This document shows positions 49,732 to 58,402 of a stretch of 64,000 bases of DNA, one piece after another (within the stretch, counting starts at the first letter, position 1; each line of letters begins with the position of its first letter). Origin of the DNA: JAMWDF01 sp964645405 (GTDB lineage Bacteria; Ratteibacteria; UBA8468; B48-G9; DSTR01); assembly GCA_964645405.1 (NCBI GenBank), contig CAZYCA010000042.1, positions 248,001 to 312,000 on the forward strand. The letters run 5' to 3'. Made by a program: the position numbers and the translations under genes. Below the pieces are notes generated by a model, which saw only the letters and a list, made by a program, of their open reading frames with translations, was not told the DNA's origin and searched no databases.

Positions 49732-50829
49732 TTAATTCGAAAGAAAACTGTAATCCACGGGAACTTTTTCTCCAGTACGGAGAGAAGTTTCACAGGCAAA
49801 GACTACTGCCATAGACTTAGCGCTGTCAGCAGCACTCATAAGTGGTGGCTTATTTTCTTTTAACCTTCTCACAAAATCAAGGAAAAAACCAGGTGTATCA
49901 TGGTGGAGAAGATAATTGGGCAGGCCCTGATAGGATTCTGTCCGTTTTAACCTGGTATTCCCGCTTTTTCCAGCAAAGTAGATTACCTGGATGAAAGCCC
50001 GCCAGAAGTCTGCTCTTAAACCACCTTCGGAACCCACTATCTTTATCCCGTACTCATGACCCAAATCAGGTTCTGTGCCTGGAACCTCTACCGGGTAGAC
50101 TCCAAGATGTTGAATGGTAGTTAACTGAGCCAGCTTTCCTCCCGGGAAAAAACAGAGAGTACAGGCTGGTTCCCGGTAACCACGATGCCAGCCATCCGGG
50201 CCTCTCAGATTGGGAGCCGGCACAGCCAGAACTGATTCTACCTCACAGTTCATGTAATAGCGGAAAAGGTCCAGACGATGACATCCTTCTTCTATAAAAT
50301 AGCCGCCCACCTTGTCCGGGTCAGCCCGCCAGTCTCCTTGTTTTTTCACAAATCCTGTCCCACCACAGTTATGAACAAAATGGATATTCATCACCTCACC
50401 CAGTTCCCCGGATTCAATAATTTCCTTAATTCTTCTGGACATCAAGGAATACCGCATTTCAAAGTTCACCTGAAAAATCTTACCTGTTTTCTTCTCAGCC
50501 TTAAGAATGCTAAGTACTTCTTCTTTATTCATACCCATTGGTTTTTCCGAAAAAACATGTTTGCCTTTTTCCAGACAGGAAACTGCCACCTGCGCATGGA
50601 CAAAGTTGGGAGTGGAATTGACGACCAGGTCAGGTTCCTCGCTGGCAAGAAGCTGGAGATAGTCCTGGTACACAGGAACAGAAATCTGGTGTTTAAGCTT
50701 TTGCCTTCTCTCCTCTGAAACTTCAGCTACAGCCACCAGTTCTGTTTCTTCGCTGTTTTGTACTGTCCGTATTATTCCGGAACCTGCCCCTCCTGCTCCT
50801 ACCACAGCCACCCTTACTTTTTTCTCCAT
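49732..50829 (-). CDS. Gfo/Idh/MocA family oxidoreductase (third)
   Basis: A 365-residue NAD(P)-dependent dehydrogenase. VRVAVVGAGGAGSGIIRT opens the Rossmann fold, NSTPNFVHAQVAVSCLEKGKHVFSEKPMGMN holds the EKP motif near residue 98, and GGYFIEEGCHRLDLFRYYM near 183 is the substrate-domain signature. It follows the sugar isomerase gene by four bases on the minus strand, forming an isomerase-dehydrogenase pair parallel to that at 44115-46891. Substrate unknown. Confidence 0.9.
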   Translation of the reverse strand: MEKKVRVAVVGAGGAGSGIIRTVQNSEETELVAVAEVSEERRQKLKHQISVPVYQDYLQLLASEEPDLVVNSTPNFVHAQVAVSCLEKGKHVFSEKPMGMNKEEVLSILKAEKKTGKIFQVNFEMRYSLMSRRIKEIIESGELGEVMNIHFVHNCGGTGFVKKQGDWRADPDKVGGYFIEEGCHRLDLFRYYMNCEVESVLAVPAPNLRGPDGWHRGYREPACTLCFFPGGKLAQLTTIQHLGVYPVEVPGTEPDLGHEYGIKIVGSEGGLRADFWRAFIQVIYFAGKSGNTRLKRTESYQGLPNYLLHHDTPGFFLDFVRRLKENKPPLMSAADSAKSMAVVFACETSLRTGEKVPVDYSFLSN

Positions 50830-50833
50830 TCTG

Positions 50834-51799
50834 TTACTCCTTTCCTTCTTTCCTGACAGTTGCCTGGCGATAAGTTTTCACCCTTCTTCTTAAAGCCTTC
50901 TTCCAGTAATTTACGCTTAATCTTACCTGCTCTAAAGCCCTATCATCCCCGGGCTCAAAAACAGGAACGAAAATCTCCACCAGAAGTGTCATCTGCGGGA
51001 CACCGCTGTCTTCAATTGCTCTTAAAACTTTATCTGCACGGATTTTTCCGCGGCGGTTATAACTAAAGGTAAAGGGCCAGTGCCGGCTGGTAATCCCATC
51101 AGTCTGGTGCAAATGGACAGCCTTTGCCCAGCAGGAACAATACCTTAACCACTCATAAGGATTTTTTTCTCTTCTCTCTTTACCTGTTCTGGCAAGATGA
51201 TGCCCAACATCAAGACAGAGGCGAACCGGCAGGCAGGCTTTCTCGTTCAATCTTTCCATCATTTCCAGGCTTTCCCTGATGGTACAGGGAGGCTCCCTTC
51301 TCACAGACATTGGTTCTATCAGCAGAAATTCCAGTCTTTGTTTGGCTGCTTCTTCTGAAAGCTGGCACCAAAGATCCATGGCTTCTTGCATTCTTTTTTT
51401 TCTTACTGCTAAATCCTTACTCTCGCTTAAAGACAGAGCACCGGTAAATCCCCCTGCCCCAGACGCTCCAATTTCCCTGGCAAAACAAACCGCGGCTTTA
51501 AACCATTTCAGAGAATACTGCCGCCATTCCTTATCCGGATGATAAAGAAAACTGTTATCATGATGGCCAGAACCGGTAAAAACGCTATGAATGTTAACCC
51601 TGTATCTTTCCGCAGCCTTCCTGATTTCCTGAATTTGCTTCCGGCGGTATACCTGCGGCCAATCAACCTGGAAATTATCCAGAGAGTACTGCAGGCAATC
51701 AAGACCGAGTTTTTCCCTGACAAGCCTGAATTTTTCAGAAGGGGAAGGCCATCTGGTAGTCATAAAATAGGTGTTTACGCCCAGAGTGTAATCTGTCAT
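50834..51799 (-). CDS. Sugar phosphate isomerase/epimerase-like TIM-barrel protein
   Basis: A protein of about 321 residues of the xylose-isomerase-like barrel superfamily. It starts TDYTLGVNTYFMTTRWPSPS, has LLIEPMSVRREPPCTIRES near residue 165 (metal Glu), LPVRLCLDVGHHLARTG near 200 (metal Asp-x-x-His), AVHLHQTDGITSRHW near 237 and TLLVEIFVP near the end. ATG 51799 is preferred: the likely transcript begins near 51830, downstream of an in-frame GTG at 51835 that has a better ribosome binding site. It is co-transcribed with the third oxidoreductase gene. Confidence 0.82.
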   Translation of the reverse strand: MTDYTLGVNTYFMTTRWPSPSEKFRLVREKLGLDCLQYSLDNFQVDWPQVYRRKQIQEIRKAAERYRVNIHSVFTGSGHHDNSFLYHPDKEWRQYSLKWFKAAVCFAREIGASGAGGFTGALSLSESKDLAVRKKRMQEAMDLWCQLSEEAAKQRLEFLLIEPMSVRREPPCTIRESLEMMERLNEKACLPVRLCLDVGHHLARTGKERREKNPYEWLRYCSCWAKAVHLHQTDGITSRHWPFTFSYNRRGKIRADKVLRAIEDSGVPQMTLLVEIFVPVFEPGDDRALEQVRLSVNYWKKALRRRVKTYRQATVRKEGKE

Positions 51800-51836
51800 T
51801 TTTACCTTTTTTTTATGAATTAAAAGTCTGCCCACA

Positions 51837-51865
51837 ATTTTCTCCTTTCGTTTTCTGTCTGTCAA
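51837..51865 (-). promoter_or_regulatory. Promoter for the isomerase-oxidoreductase pair
   Basis: On the minus strand a perfect TTGACA (51865-51860), a 17-base spacer and GAAAAT (51842-51837). The predicted start near 51830 leaves a leader of about 30 bases before ATG 51799. Confidence 0.45.
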
Positions 51866-51933
51866 GGTGCTTTCTTGCCTGAAACACCCTTCTGATGCCA
51901 AAATATATAAAGGTAATTTTACAGGAGGTTACC

Positions 51934-52824
51934 ATGCCATTCTGGGGATGGGGTAAACCGGACATAGACAAACTTATTGCCACAAAAGATGTCAGCGGAC
52001 TTATGAGAGCCCTCGGGTATAAAAAAGACCCTTATATCCGCAAAAAGGCAGCCGAAGAACTTGGCAGGCTGAAAGAAAAAAAAGCCCTGGACGCCATTGG
52101 CCAGTGCCTTCAGGATAGCGATTTTTCCGTGAGGGTAAAGGCTGCGGAAGCACTCGGTCGGATTGGCGGACCAGAGGCTCTAAAATATTTGCTGGCAGCC
52201 GCCCATGACACGGAACAAAAAGTTCGTTTCCAGGTCCTGGAAGCATTAGGCCGCATTGGTGGACCTGGTGCTATCTCTGCCATTATTGATGCCCTTTCAG
52301 ACAGAGAAGAAGCTATCCGTGGTGTAGCAGCAGAAGCCGCAGGAAAATTAGCAGAGCCAGCAGCCATTCCTCACCTGATAAAAGCCCTTGGCGACCGTAA
52401 AGCAGGAGTAAGACTGAAAGCCAGCGAGGCTTTAGCTGCGATTGGCCAGCTGGCTTTTGAACCACTTCTTAAGACCTTGAAGAATACTTCCTCACCAGAA
52501 TGCCGCTGGGCTTCAATCTATGCTCTCGGGCTTTTGCGTAATCCAGCTGCTGTAGAAACACTAATGAGTTTTGCTTCTGACAGCAACCCTGAAGTCCGGG
52601 AAGCTGTCATGGAAGCCCTGGGACGTATTGGTGAGAAAAAAAGTGTGGATACCCTTATCCAGGCTCTAAATGACCCGGAATGGCCGGTCCGGAAAAAAGC
52701 AGCCGACAGTCTTGCCCGGATCGGTGAGCCTAAGGCTCTGCCTTTCCTGGAAGAAGCCCTGAGTAAAGAAAAATCAAAAGACGTGGAACATACAATGCGC
52801 CGGGCTATAGAAATACTGAAATAA
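51934..52824 (+). CDS. HEAT-repeat protein
   Basis: A 296-residue all-helical repeat protein with about eight HEAT/PBS-lyase-type units of roughly 31 residues. Typical units read RVKAAEALGRIGGPEALKYL, RFQVLEALGRIGGPGAISAI, VREAVMEALGRIGEKKSVDTL and VRKKAADSLARIGEPKALPFL. Such solenoids are scaffolds for protein contacts, and no catalytic residues are expected. ATG 51934 follows a strong AGGAGGT and is preferred to an upstream in-frame ATG. It opens the long co-directional run to 61787, three bases before the epimerase-like gene. Confidence 0.88.
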   Translation: MPFWGWGKPDIDKLIATKDVSGLMRALGYKKDPYIRKKAAEELGRLKEKKALDAIGQCLQDSDFSVRVKAAEALGRIGGPEALKYLLAAAHDTEQKVRFQVLEALGRIGGPGAISAIIDALSDREEAIRGVAAEAAGKLAEPAAIPHLIKALGDRKAGVRLKASEALAAIGQLAFEPLLKTLKNTSSPECRWASIYALGLLRNPAAVETLMSFASDSNPEVREAVMEALGRIGEKKSVDTLIQALNDPEWPVRKKAADSLARIGEPKALPFLEEALSKEKSKDVEHTMRRAIEILK

Positions 52825-52827
52825 ATT

Positions 52828-53856
52828 ATGCTGGAAAAAATTGAGACAGAAGCCCAGCTGGAAGAACTTCTCAGTGAGCCGGATGAAAAGGTCATCAAAG
52901 TAATCTCTGAGATTTCCGGGGATATTCTTCTTTTAGGAGTCAGTGGAAAGATTGGCCCTTCCCTGGCGAAACTTCTTGTAAAATCCTGCCAGATAGCTGG
53001 TTGTAGAAAAAGAATTATCGGTGTGGCCCGGTTCAGCCAGCCTGCCATAAGGGATTTCTTACACCAATCAGGGGTGGAAATTATTACCTGTGACCTTCTG
53101 GAAGAAGAACAGGTAAAAAAGCTACCCCGGGTGGAAAATATTATTTACTTGGCCGGTATGAAATTCGGAACAACTGAAAATCAACCCCTGAGCTGGGCTA
53201 TGAATGTTTATCTGCCAGCTCTGGTAGCCAGTCATTTCCGTAACTCCAGAATAGTTGCCTTCTCCACAGGTAATGTCTACCCGCTGGTTCCTGTCTCTTC
53301 TGGTGGCTGTAAGGAAACTGACCCGGTAGGACCTGTTGGTGAATATGCCCAGTCCTGCCTCGGAAGAGAAAGAATTTTCCAGTATTTTTCCTGCAAGTAC
53401 GGACTGGCTGGCTGCCTTATCCGGCTTAATTATGCTGTGGAATTACGTTATGGAGTGCTGGTAGATATAGCATTGAAGGTTAAAGAAGGCCAGGCTATTC
53501 CTCTGACCACAGGTTATTTTAATGTTATCTGGCAGGGTGATGCCAACAGAGCAACTGTCCAGTGCCTGCGTCTTTGTCAATCACCGCTGAAGATTATTAA
53601 TCTCACAGGTCCGGAAATAGTCTCTGTGCGCCAGGCAGCAAAACGTTTTGGAGAGCTTTTGGGGAAAAAACCAGTTTTTCAAGGTAAAGAGGCAGAAACA
53701 GCCTTACTTGCTGATGCCAGCAGGGCTATCTCCTTATTTGGATTACCACAGGTAACAGTGGAAAAGATGATTTACTGGATAGCTGCCTGGATTTCCTCTG
53801 GCGGCAGAGTCTATAATAAACCCACTCATTTTGAAGTCCGAGATGGAAACTTTTAA
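52828..53856 (+). CDS. NAD(P)-dependent epimerase/dehydratase-like protein lacking the YxxxK lysine
   Basis: A 342-residue extended-SDR protein. The dinucleotide motif reads LLLGVSGKIGPSLAKLL near residue 33, IIYLAGMKFG near 107 and VAFSTGNVYPLVP near 145 supply the conserved strands. At the expected active site the sequence is EYAQSCLGRERIF: Tyr is present but the Lys four residues later is Cys. Related proteins with this substitution may be non-catalytic or use a changed mechanism. Neighbours are a HEAT protein and a giant secreted glycosidase gene, so a role in sugar metabolism is likely but unspecified. Confidence 0.75.
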   Translation: MLEKIETEAQLEELLSEPDEKVIKVISEISGDILLLGVSGKIGPSLAKLLVKSCQIAGCRKRIIGVARFSQPAIRDFLHQSGVEIITCDLLEEEQVKKLPRVENIIYLAGMKFGTTENQPLSWAMNVYLPALVASHFRNSRIVAFSTGNVYPLVPVSSGGCKETDPVGPVGEYAQSCLGRERIFQYFSCKYGLAGCLIRLNYAVELRYGVLVDIALKVKEGQAIPLTTGYFNVIWQGDANRATVQCLRLCQSPLKIINLTGPEIVSVRQAAKRFGELLGKKPVFQGKEAETALLADASRAISLFGLPQVTVEKMIYWIAAWISSGGRVYNKPTHFEVRDGNF

Positions 53857-53869
53857 CAGAGGAGAATCA

Positions 53870-56800
53870 ATGACCTGTACGCAAGCTGATATTTTCAAAA
53901 AATTTTCTCCTGCAGGCACTTTTCTGCAGATAGGGAAAAGCATTCTTTTCACCGCCTGCCTTTTTGTTTTTTCCGTTGGCGTCAGCAGCCAGCCTTCAGC
54001 CACAATGCTTGCTGCAAAAACCCTAACTGTCACTGAATCCTTCCGCGATAGAATCAGAGTGCTTTATCTGGCAAAAGGCGCTATGCACCAGCATTATTAT
54101 GTTCTCAATTTCTTAGAAAGACATACCAATCTCCGCTTCATCTACCAGAGAGATTGCAACCCGGAACTTTCTGGTGATGATGAATCAGCTGCTATCACTG
54201 ATGGAATCCTCTGGGATGATGCTTCCTTTCCTGCAAAGCTGAAAGAAAGAACAGAACGACTGAAAAACTATCTCTTAAGAAGACAGTTTGATTTCATCAT
54301 CATGGAAAGCAGGAAGTTTCCACCGGAGATAGAAAAACTCCTGTTAGACTATGTAAGCAGTGGCGGCACCCTTGTGTGGCTGGGGGGGGCCACGGTAGAA
54401 GAGGGTTTGCTCTCCAGACTCTGCCCGTTTGTCTCCAGAAAGTCAGCCGCCGGCAAACAAAAAGAGCAGTCATTGGAAATCCTTGAACCTGATTACCCTG
54501 TTTTCAGAAGTTTACCAGTTGAAGACATGCTAAAGAATCTCAGGCACAGCCCGGTGGAATTCAAAAAGGAAGTAATACCTTTCATCCAGACCCGTCCTGA
54601 CCGCTACGCTATCTGGGGTCTGCTGAAAGTGGAAAAAGGTTTTGTCTGGGGATGTTCTTTTTCCCCCTTAATTCCCTGCCAGCATCCACTTGACAGGGAA
54701 ACAGGTTTTGATAGCGACCTGCTCTGGGCTCACTTCTGGGAACAAACAGGACGGCTCTGGAAAAATTCACCCTGGCTCTGTCAGTTGCGTGTCATACCTT
54801 CTGCCAGAACAGTTTCTGCTGGTAGTGGAATGCAGATAGAAGTGGAGATTTCTGGCAATTTTTCTAAACCCTTAAGAGCTATTTTTTTCCTCCAGGATAT
54901 TCGTGGAGAAAATCTTATCAGTCAATCGTTACTGGTAAAGCCACAAACGAAAAAAATCTCTCTTCCCTTCACGGTACCAGCCTGGGCACCTACAGGGACA
55001 TATCTGGTGAAGGTAACTGCCTATTCCGGGGAAGAAGTAAGCCGGGCTTACAACCTGATAAAAATCAATGGTGCTGTCTCAGTAGAACTTACACCAGACC
55101 AGTATGGAATCAGTCCTGACCAGGAGATAACCTTCAGCTCCACAATCCTGTCTCAGAAGGACCATCTTCTGAAAGCCCACTGGTTTATTCTCAACCCATT
55201 TGGCCGCCTGGTCGCCTATCAGGAACAACCGGTGGCTGTTTTTCCTGAGACAAAAAATACTCTGACTTTCACCTGGAAAATGCCGGACTACGGTACAGAA
55301 GGCTGGGCATTTCGCACTGTCTTCCTCCTGGTTGATAATGCCGGGAAAAAATGGGCAGAGAAAGACTGCTGGTTCTGGCGTTACCAGCCCTGGACCATGA
55401 GAGAAAAATTTCTTTTCAGTAACTACTGGGCTGGCACCTCCGGAGTTCCTGCCGGCATGATGCCACTTTTTGTTAGATATCATAAAAGTGTCGGTTATAA
55501 CGGCGGGCATACCTGGCAGGAACCATATTATTCCAGATTTAACATGCGTGCCTGGTACCAGTGGTCAGCCACCATGATGGAAAAATTCACTAACGACTTC
55601 AAGACCCCGGACTTTTCCCACTTGAAGGAAACTGCCGAAAATGCTTTCCACCGCACCCACAAAACAGCTGCTTTCGTCATTCAGGATTTTGGAGAAGAAA
55701 CAGGTTTCTACTATCACTGGAGTAACAATCCTTTCGGTAGAACCTGGCTGGAAGAAAAAGATATTCCTGAAGGGGCACATAAGTTTTTTCAGTTGTATCT
55801 AAGAGAAAAATATACCGATATTACCAGACTGAATACCGAGTGGCAAACCCAGTATAAGGACTTCTCTGAGGTGCGGTTTAACCCGGTGTACGGATATCCT
55901 TCTGGCTGGTTATTTGTCAAGCCACCCAGCAGTGTCCCGGAAAATATTGCTCCAGTCCTGGATACCCATGGATTTTTCTTCTGGTACACCAGAAAAGTAG
56001 CCCAAACCATTACTGAAAATTTGCAGCAGTTGAACCCTGTTTCTGACTGGGGAATGAGTTTTTCTCTAACCTTCAATCTTTTCAGTCCCATACCCATGAC
56101 CATGGTTCATCCTGTCTACCACGCCAGCGTTCTTGCTCCCTGGCACGATAAAGCCCTGGCCAGGTCAAAAAATGGTTCCACCCCCTTGTTCAGTTTTCAC
56201 TGGGGATTTGATGAAGACAGACGTGTCTGGGGACAATTCTGGAATCACAGTCTGGCTGCTTTGTCTACTTTCATTTCCAACTGGGGTTCCCAGTTCCATT
56301 GTGATTTGACTCATTCCCGTTCCACTATCATGCTGAAAAGACTTCTGGCAAAACTCAGACCCAGAGAACAGTTTTTCCTGAATTGCTACCCTGTAGAAGA
56401 CTTTGATGTCGGAATCTACCACCCTGATCTGGACTGGCAAACAGTGCACAGCCGACCCAATTTTTTTCTCCGTTCTCCTGGCCCGGAAGCCTGCAATATG
56501 GGTCAGCTCGGGTTCAAACCGACCGGTACCGGCTGGCTGGGTGGCCCTGAGTTTCAAATCTACAATGTCCTTAATGCTTCCGGTTATGTTGCCCGTTTTA
56601 TTACGGAAGAACAAATTCCGCATTGCCGGGTGATTGTTGTTCCCTGGGTAGAGACCATGCCGGAAACTGCTGCTTTTAAGCTGCGAGATTTTGTCCAATC
56701 AGGTGGATTACTTATTACCATGCCTGTTCTGGCAACTCATAACGGCTATGGTCGTCCACACCAGGTTGTTCCAGGATTCCCTTTGAACGAAGTCTGTGGT

Positions 56801-58390
56801 TTTACCACTGATACAAAACTTATCGGCCAACGTTGTGTTCTTAACCTTGCCAGTTGCATTTCCACCAACTGGCGTTTCTCTCCCAGACCAGGATCAGAAC
56901 CCTGCTATCTCTGGAGCTTTGGACATCAGAAGATTCTTGGTTTAGCCCCGGATAGCCAGGTTCCTTTAAAATTATACGACGGTAACCCGGCAATAATTCT
57001 TCATCCTTATGGCCAGGGTAGAGCTATCCACCTTAACATGGCTACTTTTGACCATTTTTCTCAGTATGAATTCAGTCCCTTCCAGGCAGAAAGCCTGAGA
57101 CAACTTTTTGACAATCTGGTGCAACTTCAGGGCATCAGTCCCTTTCTCCGGGTGGAGAACCCGCTTTTATACGGACAGGCTGTACATGACTGGGTTCTGT
57201 ATCATTACCGGCTGAAAGATAGTCCGGTCAGGGTGCTGGCTATCTTCAGTGACAGGACCAGCCCAACAACAACAGCAGAAATAGTTTTGCGGGACAGGGT
57301 AGAACAGGTGATAGACATCCTCAATAACCAGCGCCTGCCGTTAAAGGAACGTTCTGCCAGACTTACCACTGAAGAAACAGACCCTTTTGCTTTCACTAAG
57401 TCTGTCCGGGCAACTCTGCCTTCAGGTTTTTGCTTCCCGGTAAAACTGGAACCAGCTGAGGTAGCATTCTTTGCCTTTATCCCTTTCAAAACGATGCCCC
57501 TGAAAGCCAATCTGGAGAAACCTGTCCTCCTGGCCGGAAAGGATTATCTGAAGATAACTGTAGAAGTAACTGATGAGAAAGGAAACCTTGCTTCTGATGC
57601 CAGGCCTGTTCATGTGGACATTGAAGGACCAGATGGCCAGATTCTTCCGGAAATGTGCCGTCGTCTAAGTGTGAAAGGGAAAAAAGTCATTCTGCTGCCA
57701 CTTCCTCTTGATAGTCCTGAGGGCACCTGGACACTTAAAATCACTGATGTTGTTTCGGGGCTGCAGAGAAGGCTTTTCCCCCGTATTCATTCCCGCCAGT
57801 ACCCTGCTGTTAATGACATTTTTTATCCTTCAGCCGAGCCCAGCCGTATTGACATAAGCGATACGGAATTCTGCCATCTTCTGGAAACATTGAAAGACCT
57901 TTATCTCAAAGGTGCTACCCGTGATAAGGTCGCTCTGAGTTACTACTGTCTGGAAAGTGATATCAGCAGGCACCGCATTATGCAACTTCTTCTGGAAACC
58001 GACTGGCTGGAAAAAACCGCTGCTTTAAAGAAACATCTTTCCACCGGCCACACAGTAATCCTTCTCGGAGAAGACCTGGGTATTGACCCTGTGAGTCAAC
58101 TTCCTCTGGAAACACTGCGAGAGACTAAAGATGACCCGTCAGTGGACGCCGCTGCCGGAGGTAAATTACCACGTGGTTTTAGTGCCAATATTCTTCCTGC
58201 CTTAGAACAGGTAACCGGGATAAGAAATCTTTACTCCAGGTTAAAAAAGGAAGGCTGTCTTCTTCCTGTGGGCAGAGGAAGGATTTATCTGGATTTAACC
58301 TCCTTTGATGAAGCCGGACAGGAAAACAGTCTTTTCTTGCTTCATCACCACCGCTGGCTGCAAAACTTACCTCAGATTCTGAAAAAATGA
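53870..58390 (+). CDS. Giant secreted multidomain glycosidase (GH42-like core)
   Basis: A 1506-residue protein. A hydrophobic stretch (SILFTACLFVFSVG, residues about 23-50) is a late signal peptide or anchor. Residues about 60-280 look like a ThuA/class I amidotransferase-like fold (IRVLYLAKGAMHQHYY, YVSSGGTLVWLGG). Beta-sandwich regions follow to about 510. Residues about 515-880 resemble a GH42-type barrel (YWAGTSGVPAGMMPLF, VIQDFGEETGFYY). Residues about 910-1000 (VIVVPWVETMPETAAFKLRDFVQSGG) match the beta-galactosidase trimerisation fold. The C-terminal 250 residues are unassigned. ATG 53870 follows AGAGGAG. Substrate and exact family are unknown. Confidence 0.72.
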   Translation: MTCTQADIFKKFSPAGTFLQIGKSILFTACLFVFSVGVSSQPSATMLAAKTLTVTESFRDRIRVLYLAKGAMHQHYYVLNFLERHTNLRFIYQRDCNPELSGDDESAAITDGILWDDASFPAKLKERTERLKNYLLRRQFDFIIMESRKFPPEIEKLLLDYVSSGGTLVWLGGATVEEGLLSRLCPFVSRKSAAGKQKEQSLEILEPDYPVFRSLPVEDMLKNLRHSPVEFKKEVIPFIQTRPDRYAIWGLLKVEKGFVWGCSFSPLIPCQHPLDRETGFDSDLLWAHFWEQTGRLWKNSPWLCQLRVIPSARTVSAGSGMQIEVEISGNFSKPLRAIFFLQDIRGENLISQSLLVKPQTKKISLPFTVPAWAPTGTYLVKVTAYSGEEVSRAYNLIKINGAVSVELTPDQYGISPDQEITFSSTILSQKDHLLKAHWFILNPFGRLVAYQEQPVAVFPETKNTLTFTWKMPDYGTEGWAFRTVFLLVDNAGKKWAEKDCWFWRYQPWTMREKFLFSNYWAGTSGVPAGMMPLFVRYHKSVGYNGGHTWQEPYYSRFNMRAWYQWSATMMEKFTNDFKTPDFSHLKETAENAFHRTHKTAAFVIQDFGEETGFYYHWSNNPFGRTWLEEKDIPEGAHKFFQLYLREKYTDITRLNTEWQTQYKDFSEVRFNPVYGYPSGWLFVKPPSSVPENIAPVLDTHGFFFWYTRKVAQTITENLQQLNPVSDWGMSFSLTFNLFSPIPMTMVHPVYHASVLAPWHDKALARSKNGSTPLFSFHWGFDEDRRVWGQFWNHSLAALSTFISNWGSQFHCDLTHSRSTIMLKRLLAKLRPREQFFLNCYPVEDFDVGIYHPDLDWQTVHSRPNFFLRSPGPEACNMGQLGFKPTGTGWLGGPEFQIYNVLNASGYVARFITEEQIPHCRVIVVPWVETMPETAAFKLRDFVQSGGLLITMPVLATHNGYGRPHQVVPGFPLNEVCGFTTDTKLIGQRCVLNLASCISTNWRFSPRPGSEPCYLWSFGHQKILGLAPDSQVPLKLYDGNPAIILHPYGQGRAIHLNMATFDHFSQYEFSPFQAESLRQLFDNLVQLQGISPFLRVENPLLYGQAVHDWVLYHYRLKDSPVRVLAIFSDRTSPTTTAEIVLRDRVEQVIDILNNQRLPLKERSARLTTEETDPFAFTKSVRATLPSGFCFPVKLEPAEVAFFAFIPFKTMPLKANLEKPVLLAGKDYLKITVEVTDEKGNLASDARPVHVDIEGPDGQILPEMCRRLSVKGKKVILLPLPLDSPEGTWTLKITDVVSGLQRRLFPRIHSRQYPAVNDIFYPSAEPSRIDISDTEFCHLLETLKDLYLKGATRDKVALSYYCLESDISRHRIMQLLLETDWLEKTAALKKHLSTGHTVILLGEDLGIDPVSQLPLETLRETKDDPSVDAAAGGKLPRGFSANILPALEQVTGIRNLYSRLKKEGCLLPVGRGRIYLDLTSFDEAGQENSLFLLHHHRWLQNLPQILKK

Positions 58391-58402
58391 TAAAATAAAT
58401 GC

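Noticed and set aside
51800..51835. GTG 51835 as start of the sugar isomerase gene
   Set aside because: It has a good ribosome binding site but lies upstream of the predicted transcript start, and family members begin at about ATG 51799.
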